A stretch of DNA of 64,000 bases. It comes from Rachycentron canadum (lineage: Eukaryota > Chordata > Actinopteri > Carangiformes > Rachycentridae). The DNA is taken from the NCBI GenBank assembly GCA_038496675.1, contig CM076650.1:23298745-23362744 (forward strand). The letters run 5' to 3'. Positions 1 through 10,346 of the stretch are shown here, piece by piece (positions within the stretch are counted from its first letter, which is position 1; every line of letters begins with the position of its first letter). The notes under the pieces are model-generated. The model ran no database searches, was not told the DNA's origin, and saw nothing but the letters and a program-made list of their open reading frames with translations. The translations under genes were made by a program, and so were the position numbers.

Positions 1-356
1 CATACAATTGCATTATTAACATGGCCAGCAGCCCCTCCCTATATTTTCAGTGTTCGTTCATGTCAACTGTATGGCCGATTGATTTCATTGCAGCAAAACA
101 CTTTACACACAGCATGTGGGCTAACAGGAATTAGTCATGACTGTGTGAAGCAGCAGTGAGTGTCCCTCATGCTCACAAAGGCCATTAAGGCTTTAACAGC
201 AAAATAAAAGCATCATCAATGTGAGAAAAGGGAAACTGCTCTTCTTCCACCATAACTTGCTGCTGTATCCTTCTCTCATTCAAGTGTCCTGTAATGTAAC
301 AGTTTCCATGTCTGAAAAGGGTGTAACATTTTCCCTCCTTTGTGTCGTCTGTCCAG
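1..356 (+). other. Partial intron of naa15 upstream of the first visible exon
   Basis: This is the 3' part of the intron preceding the first exon in the window. It ends in a pyrimidine-rich tract and an AG acceptor at 355-356. I looked for the preceding NAA15 coding stretch (TPR segment ending near human residue 179) in all frames and did not find it, so that exon lies outside the window. Confidence 0.75.
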
Positions 357-3300
357 ACGTCTCCAGACAAAGTTGACTACGAGTATAGCGAGCTGCTTCT
401 GTACCAGAACCAGGTCCTGAGGGAGGCAGGCCTGTACAAAGAAGCCCTCGAGCATCTGTCCAACTATGAGAAGCAGATCTGTGACAAACTGGCAGTGGAG
501 GAGACACGAGGTGGGTCACCATGTTTCATACACACACACACACACACACAAGACCCTGGTGTTCGAAAGAGTAAATGTGTGTGGAATAAAGTAATTACAG
601 TTCAAATACTCTAGAATATGATAAAGGTTCCTTCCAAACATGTTAAAACTACTGTATGTCAAAATACTCCACTATGATAAATATTTAGTTTAACATGGTT
701 TCCCCACAAAAAAGGGGAACTGTGAGCTCATCTACACTTAGTTTTTCATTGAAAAGTCTGGATCAGGCCTTTGCTCCGCCCAGCACTGCTGCTTGCACTA
801 GGTTGACACATTAAACAGCAGAAAGCAACAAGACGGTTGAGGAGGAAACATCTGAGAGACTTGGCCACATGTTTGAGCCTCACTCAGACCCAGACCCAGA
901 CCCAGGCTCAGATGCGGAGTCTGTTGTGACCAGAATCAGAGACTAGCAGATGAATCAGAACAAGTTAGCATCTTTTATTTGTTTATGCTGTTTATTAGCT
1001 CACTCCTGACTGTGGCTGTGTTAATGCAAACTCTCACTCTCTGTCCTTACAAAGTCTCAGATTTATTTTTCCCTCCTCATCCCAGAAAGTTAGCAGAATT
1101 AGTTCTTTAGTTATGATATGTATGAATCCCTGACTGTCTGAATTTGTTTTGATTCATGGCAGTTCAAGGTCAAAATGTACAGCATAAATATTAACTGATT
1201 ATTTTGCTCGTGTCTTTTATTATATAAAACACACCAGGTTCACACGTTTGCAAAATTAAACACTTGATTTTCATTGGTGGAGGACTTAAAGCACAAATTG
1301 ATGCTTAGCTTTAGCTTTTTGTACATGCTGTGCAATGTCTTAACCCTTTACTCTGATGTTGCTCTGTACAAGCTGCATTACTCTGAGACAATGCTGATAT
1401 TAGGCTGAGGTTGTGTTTTAATTGCCGATAGATTCCAGTTGATTGATTTTAGGTTTTGTTGAGTCTGAGCAGCTTCTAAACAAGTTGCTTATTAGTGTGA
1501 ACTCAGACACTAGAGCTCCTCTTCTCATGCTTCTGTAGGAGAGTTGCTGTTGAAGCTGGAGCGTCTGGATGAAGCTACAGAGGTCTACCGTCGTCTGCAG
1601 GAGAGGAACCCTGAGAACTGGTCCTATTACCACGGCCTGGAGAAGGCCCTGAAACCAAGTAAGACATGCTATTCTTTCTAGCATCATCTTCTTGTCACTG
1701 ATTGTCAACTGGACAATCCACAACTGCCAACACTGTACTGACTTCTCATGCTTTCCCAGGCAGTGTAGAGGAGAGACACAAGATCTATGAGGATGCCTGG
1801 GAGAAGTTTCCTAAGGGACTGGTTCCTCGCAGGCTGCCCCTCAACTTCCTCTCTGGTGTGACCAATAATACATTTCCTGGCTAAAAGTCAATGTGATCAG
1901 AACATGATAAAACTAGTAGCTGTATTCATCTTTAATTGTTCATGGCTTTCATTTGTATTCACAATGTTTGAGTCCCCCATCTTTTTTTTTTTTTTTTTTT
2001 ATTACCGCATGCATCAAGAAATTTAAGGTTTCTGATCCTGTTTGTTGCAGGTGAGAAGTTCAGAGAGTGTCTGGACCGGTATCTGAGGATGAACTTCAGT
2101 AAAGGCTGTCCGCCTGTCTTCACCACCCTCAAATCACTGTACAACGACAAAGAAAAGGTGATGGCACTGCTGCTAGAGATGTCTGCTGACTGATCTAAAT
2201 CACAGTGATGCTTTGTCCTCACTTCACTTGAAACCAGCTGACACGGTGCACTAAAGGAAGTGAGGTCAAACTGAAGAAAGAAACTAGTGATACTAGATTA
2301 GTTACTCTGAAATATTCCCTTGCATCTTATCGTAGGTGAAGTAATTAACTTTGTCCCCTTTCTTTTTCTGTAGGTGGCAATAATAGAGGAGTTGGTGGTC
2401 AGCTATGAAACCTCATTAAAAAGCTGTAGAATGTTCTGCCAGAACGGTGAGAGACAATGTCAAAGTCAGGACAATGATGTTTTCACTGTAATGTACATCT
2501 TTAAAATTCCTGAACCAACTATTATTGTTAGTTGAAGTGTTGCAGTCTTTTGTTTACAACCCTGAAGGCTGAAACTTAGAGAATCTGCTTTGCACTGTCA
2601 CAGATGATGGGAAGGAGGAGCCACCGACCACGTTGCTCTGGGTGCAGTACTTCCTGGCGCAGCATTATGATATGATTGGTCAGCAGACACTGGCTTTAGA
2701 GTACATCAACACAGCCATTGAGAGCACACCTACCCTCATTGAACTCTTCCTCATCAAAGCCAAGATTTACAAGGTAACATCCTCCATTTGTATGGATTTG
2801 TACTATAATGGTAAACAATACACTCCTCCCTACTTTTGTATACAAGTATACAAAAGTAGGGAGGAGTGTTTCTCAGCTGCTCTACTGTGTGATGACTGTT
2901 GCATTGACCTTTTCCCTCCCACAGCATGCTGGGAACATTAGAGAGGCGGCTCAGTGGATGGATGAGGCCCAGGCCCTTGACACCGCTGACAGATTCATCA
3001 ACTCCAAGTGTGCCAAGTACATGCTGAAGGCTGGCATGATCAAAGAGGCCGAGGAAATGTGCTCCAAGTTCACACGGGTGAGAAAACTATGAGTGCACAC
3101 TGACAAGCTTATATTAATTATGGGCTTGTGGCAGATTCACAGGATTAATGTATGCTAATTTATTTCAGTTAATGACAAAACACTCTGTAAAAAGACCTTG
3201 TGTTCAGCTGTGTGTAGTGTTTGTGTTTTTAAGTAACGGTCTCTGTTTCTGTGTTGATGTGTTTTTTGCAAGAGCAGCAACTGGAGACTGAGATGATTAA

Positions 3301-6296
3301 CAAAGTGTTTCTCAAAGTGAGGTACAGGTACCCCTAGGGGTCCATGAGAGGGTTCTCTCCCCAGCAAAAAGGGGAAGAAGTTACTTTCACTGTGATTCCA
3401 TTTATGAGTAACACAATGATGACTGAACCTCTGAAATAAAATACCTAGTTATTTGAAAAAAAACAAAAAAAGGTATAATAATAAAATGCTGTGTGTAGTT
3501 ATAACTGTTTTTAAAGTAAAAACATTGCCCTGGTAAGACAGATGTCAATAATCTGCTCTACATCAATGTAAAATGTAAGCAATGTCAATATTAGTGTTTA
3601 GTTCTGTTGTAAATATCATGAGATGCAACAAAAGTCCATCTTTTAAAAAGCATCCATCATAATAATCCTGAGTATGTGTGTAATTCGAGATAAAACCACA
3701 TCCTTGTTATTTACTTTGCTCCTCACTGTTTTATTTTCACTCTGTCTTTGTGCAGGAGGGGGCGTCAGCTGTGGAAAACCTGAATGAGATGCAGTGTATG
3801 TGGTTCCAGACGGAGTGTGCACTCGCCTACAAGGGTATGAACAAGTTTGGCGAGGCCCTGAAGAAGTGCCATGAGATCGAAAGGGTCAGTATTTCCCATC
3901 GGGGATTGTTATCATGTCATGTTGGATCAAGAGTCTTTCACAAGGTCTTTGTCTTATCTTGTATCAGATGCTTTATTCTCCTTCTCCATTGTCTTCTCTC
4001 ATCAGCATTTTGTGGAGATCACAGATGATCAGTTTGATTTCCACACCTACTGCATGAGGAAGATGACGCTACGCTCCTATGTGGACCTGCTGAAGCTGGA
4101 GGACGTGCTCCGGATGCATCCCTTCTACTACAAGGCTGCCATCACCGCCATCCAGATCTACCTGAGCCTCCACGACAACCCACTGACTGACGACAGCAAG
4201 GAGCTGCAGGCTGACACTGGTGAGAGGACAGGGAGTCAGGATTTTTACAGACTTTGATTCTCATTAACACAACTGAACTGTCCCATCAGTTCCAAAGAGT
4301 TTCTAAATGCTCTGCTGGTCAAAGAAAAGGGGGAATTGCCAACATCGATCCATCATTCACACCACTCGTCACCTCTTTCCCCCAGCAAATCTCTCGGACA
4401 AAGAGCTGAAGAAGCTGAGGAACAAGCAGCGGAGAGCCCAGAAGAAGGCCCAGCTGGAAGAGGAGAAAAAGAACGCCGAGAAGGAGAAGCAGCTAAAGAA
4501 CCAGAAGAAGAAGAAGGAGGATGATGACGAGGAGATCGGAGGGCCCAAAGAGGAGCTCGTTCCGGACAAGCTGGTCAAGGTTAGTGTCAGAAAGCTGAAG
4601 AGAGCTGAGTCACTTTAGCTCCTGTTGAGTTTTCTTTATTTAATATCCTGTTTATTTGTGACTGTTACAGGTAGAAAATCCACTGGAAGAAGCCGTCAAG
4701 TTCCTGATGCCTCTTAAACACCTGGTTAAGGACAAAATTGACACACACCTGCTGGCTTTTGAGATCTACTTCAGGAAAGGTTGGAGTACACACACTGGTT
4801 TTAAAGTTACCTCACCACCTGAGCTCTGTCTTGATCTTGTCTCTTACTTTTGATTTCTCCTTCCCACACTTACAATATGTCTCCTTTCAGAAAAATACCT
4901 GCTGATGCTCCAGTCAGTGAAGAGAGCATTGGCCATTGACCCCGACCACCCCTGGCTACACCAGTGTCTAGTACGCTTCTTTAAAGGAGGTAAGACAGAT
5001 TGATCATTAATACCACAAGTACCACCACCTCTTGTCTTCTACACTGCTCCCACTGTTGTTTCCTTCTCTGCCTCATTTTTATCTTCCCCTCTCCTTCAGT
5101 CTCAGAGAGCAAGGAGCTTCCGGAGGTGGTCCGGACCGTGCTGAAGCAGGAGATCACCCGGCTGTTTGGAGACAGCAATGCTAAGAGCTTCAACCAGGCC
5201 TACCTCACCAAGCACTCCAACTCCATACCACACCGACTGTCTGGTAGGCCTCACACACACACACACACACAATGTTGGCTAGACAAATTTCTCAACACAA
5301 AATTGCATCAGAACCACAAACCACAGCTTGTGCTCGTGTTAATTGTTTGTCTCCTTTATACAGGGAGCTCACTGCTTTCACAGTCGGCCGATAAAATAAT
5401 AATAACTAATATCAACATGAGGTTTTTCTTTTAGCTGCCTATGAGTTGCCGTCATCCTGACTTAGTTCTAGAGAATAATGAAGAAAAAAGAGAATAAAAG
5501 GCCCCTTATTACTCTAGCTCCTATTTATTTCTACTATAGTGGGGTGAGCTCTCTTCCTCTGCCCATCAGCAAAGCATCATAAACTAACACTACTACTAAC
5601 ACTATCTCCTCATGTGTGTTACACTGTTTCTGAAAAGGTTGGATTTCACTTCTAGAGAGGCGCAGTCACACATACACACACTCTTTCCCTCAGACTCATG
5701 TTCTTCTCTCCCCCTGCAGCTGCTAAGATGATGGTGTATCTGGACTCATCGACAGAGTCAAAGGCAGCGGAGTTGGCCACTGCACTAGACGAGCCGCTCA
5801 ACAACAGAACCATACAGGTGTGTTTTCATGGAGTCGAACTCTGACAACTTCTGTTGCTGAGAGTTAGATGAGAAGACGGATGACACTTGTATCTCTACAT
5901 TAAGTAGCTGGAGCCAGTGAATCTGAGCTTACAATTTTTCCCATTTCCAGTGTTTATGCTAAGCTAAGCAGCTTCAACTACAACTATTCCTCCAATGTAA
6001 ATGTATATGTTGCTGTGAACGACTCAGGAGTGAATGAAGGTGGATTATGAAGAAAAACAACCCCAAGTTTTTTCATTTCTATCCTTTCCTCCCGTCAGAT
6101 CTGCACTGAGGTCCTGGAGTGTCTTCGCAGTGGTGTCCTGGGCGACTGTAAAGAGCGTGTGGAGGCGTATCGCGCCGAGTGTCACAAGCTTTACCCCTAC
6201 ACGTTAGCTTTCATGCCCCCTGGATATGAGGAGAACACCAAGATCGCCAACGGAGACGTTTCCACAGAAACGGAGGAGCTAGCCAATGAGATGTGA
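357..6296 (+). CDS. naa15: N-alpha-acetyltransferase 15, NatA auxiliary subunit (partial, last 15 exons)
   Basis: Naa15 is the large TPR scaffold of NatA. It anchors the catalytic subunit Naa10 to the ribosome for co-translational acetylation of protein N-termini. Joined exons: 357-510, 1539-1658, 1760-1855, 2051-2157, 2374-2446, 2604-2773, 2925-3077, 3756-3884, 4006-4219, 4386-4579, 4671-4779, 4891-4989, 5100-5243, 5720-5817, 6099-6296 (TGA stop). All 14 introns are GT-AG and phases match. The joined frame is 2058 nt, 685 residues, against about 687 for human NAA15 from residue 180 to its end. Recognisable blocks include SPDKVDYEYSELLLYQNQVL, NPENW, LVPRRLPLNFLSGEKF, STPTLIELF, NSKCAKYMLKA, MQCMWFQTEC, ITDDQFDFHTYCMRK, the basic KKLRNKQRRAQKKA stretch and a C-terminal ELANEM. 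Against paralogue NAA16: the basic/acidic linker and the C-terminal half (AFMPPGYEE) follow NAA15, although the VENPLEEAVKFL block resembles both. I cannot tell whether this is teleost naa15a or naa15b. No frameshift or internal stop is present. Confidence 0.97.
530..550. repeat. (CA)n microsatellite in naa15 intron
   Basis: An uninterrupted CA dinucleotide run about 20 nt downstream of the donor at 511. A similar run lies at 5252-5271, just after the donor at 5244. Polymorphism is likely. Confidence 0.9.
840..950 (+). repeat. Short compositional tandem in naa15 intron, possible decayed coding relic
   Basis: The long first intron holds a short CAGACC hexamer tandem near 889-904. It is embedded in a stretch that reads as an Asp/Pro-rich peptide before a stop. 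It is not part of the naa15 frame. It may be a fragment of a decayed transposon reading frame, but I recognise no domain. Confidence 0.3.
1982..2000. repeat. Poly(T) tract near acceptor
   Basis: A run of 19 T lies about 50 nt upstream of the exon starting at 2051. It is probably a simple homopolymer rather than the functional polypyrimidine tract, which lies nearer the AG. Confidence 0.85.
2820..2869. repeat. Perfect 24-bp inverted repeat with 2-nt loop in a naa15 intron
   Basis: The left arm is 2820-2843 and the right arm 2846-2869. Every one of the 24 positions pairs and only AA (2844-2845) separates the arms. The structure sits in the middle of the 151-bp intron 2774-2924. It leaves the donor (2774) and acceptor (2924) outside the stem, about 46 and 55 nt away. 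It could be a natural hairpin, a recent fold-back (template-switch) mutation or an assembly artefact. Confidence 0.95.
3296..3420. mobile_element. Fragment of a teleost interspersed repeat in naa15 intron
   Basis: The stretch reading 'tttctcaaagtgaggtacag', followed by a 'gggtcc' block and 'ccccagcaaaaa', resembles the widespread fish repeat that starts with a 'tttctcaaagtggggtcc' motif. The match is from memory. The fragment lies in the 678-bp intron 3078-3755, the second-longest intron visible, consistent with an insertion. Confidence 0.45.
4386..4579 (+). other. naa15: naa15 exon 10 of the window: basic nuclear-localisation-like and charged linker
   Basis: This exon encodes about residues 406-470 of the visible protein. 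It opens with SDKELKKLRNKQRRAQKKA, a bipartite-like basic cluster, and continues as a Lys/Glu-rich stretch predicted to be helical or coiled. It ends in an acidic run with DDDEEIGG before KEELVPDKL. In the NAA15 family this is the charged, low-complexity segment between the TPR solenoid and the C-terminal helical part. It carries the proposed nuclear localisation signal and is suited to contact ribosomal RNA or the InsP6-bound interface. That functional statement is family knowledge; the sequence shows only the charge pattern. Confidence 0.85.
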
Positions 6297-7195
6297 GCAC
6301 GACAGAACAACAGCGGATGAGAAAAGGAATTGGGCCGAGCACGGAGCCTTGTGGTACGCCTGGCAGCCATTTTGTAGAGCCAAACACAGGAAGCGAAAAT
6401 GGGTGTTTTGTTCTTTGGCTCATCTTAATTGGGTCTGACCTGGCATGGCTTGGCTCTCTCCCACATGGTGAAAATCAGGACTGTGTGTGAGTTGAGGGCA
6501 TGTGTGTGTGCGTGTGTGCGTGCGTGTGTGTGTGAATGCATGTGTGCAGCTGTGTACATTAGTGGGAAAGGGGGGGAAAAGAGGGAGATAACAGAATGGC
6601 CATTTTACTTTTTTAATCAAGCTGACAACCATGCTGAATATGAAACTAAACAATAGTTCATGGCAAACTGTTGGGATAAACTGTGACACGGACTGTCGGT
6701 TTCCTCAGATGATCAGTAACGGTAACAGCAACCACTCGAGTTTGAGTGCTGCTTCGACACACCTGTCGCATACTGTGTTCCCTTATTTTAAAAGAAAAGC
6801 TAATTTAAATGAAAATAGGACACGACTGTCACTGGGGACAGGAGACTGAGCTGAGTGGATCTGATCCCTGACAGATCTGTAGGAAGCTGAGAAGGAAGAG
6901 TTATTGAGGACCTAAAGTAGAAACAGGACATCCGGTGACCACAGGTGTATTTGTACCTGCTGTAACACTCCAGTAACCTGCAGATCTACATGTGGCAGTG
7001 CAGCAGCGTGTGTGAGGAAGGGCCGATCTCTGCGGGGGGGGGGCCACAGCCCAGACAAAGTGCCCTCACATGTGAAAAGTTTGTTGGTCAGACTGTGCTT
7101 CCCTCATTGTTCCTGGTTCAACATGGGAATACGTAATCCTGTCTGTTTATTATGGAGCACCTTGTAGCACAAAATAAAGGTTGTGTGTTGTGCTC
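6297..7195 (+). other. naa15: naa15 3' untranslated region (proximal form)
   Basis: This runs from the TGA at 6294-6296 to the expected cleavage site, roughly 10-25 nt after the AATAAA at 7173-7178. It contains a degenerate GT/TG repeat (about 6500-6545) and a poly-G run of 10 (7034-7043). No open frame here matches a known protein. A longer form could continue to about 8470. Confidence 0.75.
7173..7178 (+). terminator. naa15: Poly(A) signal AATAAA of naa15
   Basis: A canonical AATAAA is followed at once by a GT-rich block (ggttgtgtgttgtgctc), the typical downstream element. Together they make the best polyadenylation site after the stop codon. Confidence 0.75.
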
Positions 7196-8101
7196 CGTTT
7201 CAAATACACTGCTACTCTTAACCTTTTTACATAGTTCTGAGAGAGTTGGATAGATCTAAGCAATACCATAGACACCTTCCTGTCCTTAATGTATCCATGA
7301 GCCCCCTGGCAGAGTCACCTGTGTTGCTGCTGTTGTCACTGTTCAAAACAGTTTTATCTGCATTAACACAGAGACTCTGACAGTGGAAGTGAAACCGAGC
7401 CTCCAGTCCATCTAAGTTCGCCGGGCTCCTCTCTGCTAATGAATCAGGCTCCTCTAAAGGTCAGAGTTCAGCATCGAAGCCTGTTGCCCGACGATGACAG
7501 AAGTGAAAATGTTACAAAGCAACTATAAACATCTGGAATTTATTTTACTTCTTCTGTTCTCCCTTTTTTCCCAATGATTTCATTTCTTACCCTTTTTCCT
7601 CTAACATGGGATCTAATGTGAAAGATGAAATCTGAGATGGTGATGTATGATATCTCTGGAATTTTGTATTAAAACCAAATGAAAGAAAACAGCTGACGTC
7701 TTTGCATCTGTGTATGTGTAGCTGCTGTTTCCCTCCCTGAGCTGCTGGTGTTGTGAAAGGAAGAGCTGGCACAGATCAGCTGAGACTCATCACACACTTG
7801 GTCCTCAGATGTAGCCGCTGTATATAAATTACACTGAGTTTATTAGTGAAAAGGTTTTGTATTTACAACTGACTCAGTGACAGAGCTGGATCCACCTCAG
7901 CTGGTTATTTTTCTCCAGTTTCATTCTAATATATTAAAAAAATTCAGTTACCAAGATGCAAATGAGTTAATGTTCCTCATAATTTGGAGTTTTTGTGCAA
8001 CACATTGGACAAAGACTAAGATCAGTTGTGTAACTTCACCGGTTTAGTGAATCACTTTGCTACCTGTTCATCTGTTGTCCCTGCTGCACACACTAATTCA
8101 T

Positions 8102-8104
<3 letters not shown>

Positions 8105-8140
<36 letters not shown>

Positions 8141-8173
8141 AGGCCTATTTGTGAAGCTTTTTTTTTTTTTTTT
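8105..8173. repeat. Double poly(T) tract
   Basis: T35 (8105-8139), an 18-nt spacer, then T16 (8158-8173). This is a simple repeat inside the possible extended naa15 3' UTR. Length may be unreliable in the assembly. Confidence 0.9.
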
Positions 8174-8444
8174 GTCACATTGTTAAATACATACATGGCC
8201 TAAAAAAATCTTTTCTTGTTAGGGTGACATCTGGCATGTGTAACAGAATTTGTAATGGACCGTTCCTTCTCTGTGTCCGACTGGGTCCGAGGACTGAGTT
8301 ATAGTTGCAGGTTTTAGTTAAACCAGAATTGTATCAAATACTCCGTTAAAGCACAGATTCAATCTGCTGTACTCTGCTCAGACTGGGCCTGTGGGCTTCC
8401 CGCTGTGATGTTTTGTATCAACACTGGCATAGATCCCAATTGTT

Positions 8445-8450
8445 AATAAA
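8445..8450 (+). terminator. naa15: Possible distal poly(A) signal of naa15
   Basis: AATAAA is followed by an A-run and then T/G-rich sequence (ttgttcttggactgttcat) some 40 nt later. The preceding ~250 bp are complex sequence that looks like UTR. Human NAA15 is known to have a long 3' UTR, so a distal form is plausible, but nothing here proves it. Confidence 0.4.
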
Positions 8451-8605
8451 AAAAAATCCAGATATGGATCATTGTTACAACAGATGTTCTTGGACTGTTC
8501 ATCATTTGTGAGAAACTATTACTGACACAAAGAGCTTGTGTGTCACCTGAAATGAAGACACTGCACAGTGTTAGTGATGGTGATCAGGAAACGTGTGGAA
8601 TAGAT

Positions 8606-8625
8606 CCGCCAGCAGGGGGCAGCAC
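8606..8625 (+). promoter_or_regulatory. Strong CTCF-like binding motif
   Basis: The sequence CCGCCAGCAGGGGGCAGCAC contains CCAGCAGGGGGCAGC, which fits the vertebrate CTCF core (CCASYAGRKGGCRS) at every position. It lies about 160 bp after the distal poly(A) signal, between naa15 and the gene desert, in forward orientation. Occupancy is inferred. Confidence 0.6.
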
Positions 8626-8984
8626 GGGTGAGAGGTGACACTGAGGTCAATGTGATGATTTATCCAAAAACATCATCTGTTAAAATCCTCAAGTTTTAAT
8701 CAGCACATAGGTGGAAAATCCCTGGTTCCTAATGAGAAAACAAGATGTGACTTGTCGCCACTAACTGGAGGAAGATTAAAAACAGGCTTCACATGTGAAA
8801 CTAAAACCGAAAACATGTGCATCAGAAATATTTCCAGGTTAATCCAGGTTGTTTATCAGTCCAGAAGCTGATTCCTGTTTGTTGGTCAACGCTCTGTCCT
8901 TGGACAAATGAAACACAGTCTCTCCCTCCTCCTCTATTCCACGGACACTGGCCAGACTTCCAGTACGTCAACAAGGACGTCACA

Positions 8985-9330
8985 AGTTTTAAAGGTCCCA
9001 TGGACAAGTTTCCATCAAGAGGCAACCCACCGTGACGTCACCCATTGGCTTGTGAGTCATCGTCTGAAGCCTCCACTTTGTAATTTGGATGTTGCCATCT
9101 TGTTTTTTTAAACCAGGAGAAACCATATTTGGGTGAGAGGGTGGATCTGACCTGTGCTTTTAGATCACTGTTTCTGGTCTGTCAATCACCTGGTAGCCAC
9201 TCCCTAATGCATACCCTGCTTTAAGTCTATTTTTCTCTAGATGGGACCATCATTTAAAATATGAACATGTTGCATTGAAGAAGACTTGAAACTAGAGACT
9301 GAGACCAGAGTTATATATCATCATATTGAC
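8985..9330 (+). mobile_element. Fragment of a teleost interspersed repeat
   Basis: Landmarks in order are 'gtgacgtcacccattggctt', 'gttgccatcttg', 'gagagggtgga', 'tgtcaatcacctgg', 'agatgggaccat' and 'gaagaagacttgaaac'. I recognise this order from a high-copy, non-coding repeat of percomorph genomes. Family name and class are unknown to me. The 3' half appears to be missing or diverged. Confidence 0.55.
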
Positions 9331-9546
9331 CAACTGTTCCACTACTGACAAGACTTTCTGTGTATATTAGTAGGACATGTACTCTATGCACTGATTTTTA
9401 CATGCATATACATTCATGATAGAAACCTTGAAAACTATCTGCTCCATGCAGATGAAGCCTCCTCACTCCTGCAGTCAGTCAACCAACCTGCAGGTCAGAG
9501 ATCGGCCTTTCTATTAAGGCTTTGTTTGATTTGTTCTTGAACATTT

Positions 9547-9562
9547 CTGTCCCCTAGTGGTG
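9547..9562 (-). promoter_or_regulatory. CTCF-like motif, reverse orientation
   Basis: On the minus strand this reads CACCACTAGGGGACAG, containing CCACTAGGGGACAG with one departure (A for G) from the CTCF core. It faces the 8606 site. Confidence 0.35.
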
Positions 9563-10260
9563 AAAACATTTAATGCATCTTCAAGAAAACCGACTCCTTT
9601 GTTCCCCTTGTGGAGAATTATGTAATGACTGCAGACTCCCTGAACCTGGAGAAATGTGAAGTGATGGATGTTTTAATTTTTCACCGTGACCTACATGCAC
9701 CACCTTCAGAGGGTTTTTCCCTGTGAGAGAAGCTTTGTTCTAGTAGCTCAAGTTCAGCATCGCATTACTGTATAAGGATAATACATATTAAGGTAATAGA
9801 CATGTTATAAAAAATAATAAGGTGTCTGACTCGCTCGTGTTGGATTGTCCACAAAACATAATAAGTTAGTATCATTTCATAGAACAACAGTAAAGTACAG
9901 AATGGTGAACTGCTGTGTAATTGCTGTTTTTTTTTCTTTTCTCAATGTCAGAGCTGAGTTTCTGTCATCTGGGTCTCACTCATCTTTGGTGTACCAGTCT
10001 ATTTTTGGTCCCAGAATACCACTTTTTGAAAAATTTAAAGCCATTCTGGCTGTGCTGAGAAACAAAAATGACTGTAAATGAACACATCCATGTGGCTCTT
10101 TGGCTGAATGAGAAGAAAGAAGGTACAAATAAAAAAATCCTGAGGAGAAAATCTTGACATTGTTTTTAATGGTGAAAGTTAAACATTACAAAGCAAGAGC
10201 AGATGTCATCATTCATTCACAGATAAAATCCCTGATGAAACACCAATGCATTTTATGGCT

Positions 10261-10261
10261 N

Positions 10262-10318
<57 letters not shown>
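10261..10318. repeat. (GATA)14 microsatellite preceded by an ambiguous base
   Basis: About 57 nt of uninterrupted GATA repeats, preceded by a single N at 10261 that marks an unresolved base. Confidence 0.97.
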
Positions 10319-10332
10319 TTAATTGTCCTCTG

Positions 10333-10346
10333 TCGCCTCCTACTGG
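10333..10346 (-). promoter_or_regulatory. CTCF-like motif, reverse orientation
   Basis: On the minus strand this reads CCAGTAGGAGGCGA, one mismatch from the CTCF core. It lies 15 bp right of the GATA microsatellite. Confidence 0.3.

Larger units (their letters stand above)
8640..10260. other. Intergenic flank of naa15
   Basis: Apart from the repeat fragment at 8985-9330 and the CTCF-like motif at 9547, I see AT-moderate sequence with no open frame of note and no RNA gene. Confidence 0.6.

Noticed and set aside
120..160. Possible end of the preceding naa15 exon (codons like Lys-Gln-Gln before GTGAGT)
   Set aside because: The phase does not fit the next exon, which starts in phase 0, and in-frame stops lie just upstream.
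3871..4257. Naa15 open frame read as one unspliced 128-codon protein
   Set aside because: It runs from exon 3756-3884 through the intron into exon 4006-4219 in a different reading context. The spliced frame matches Naa15 better.
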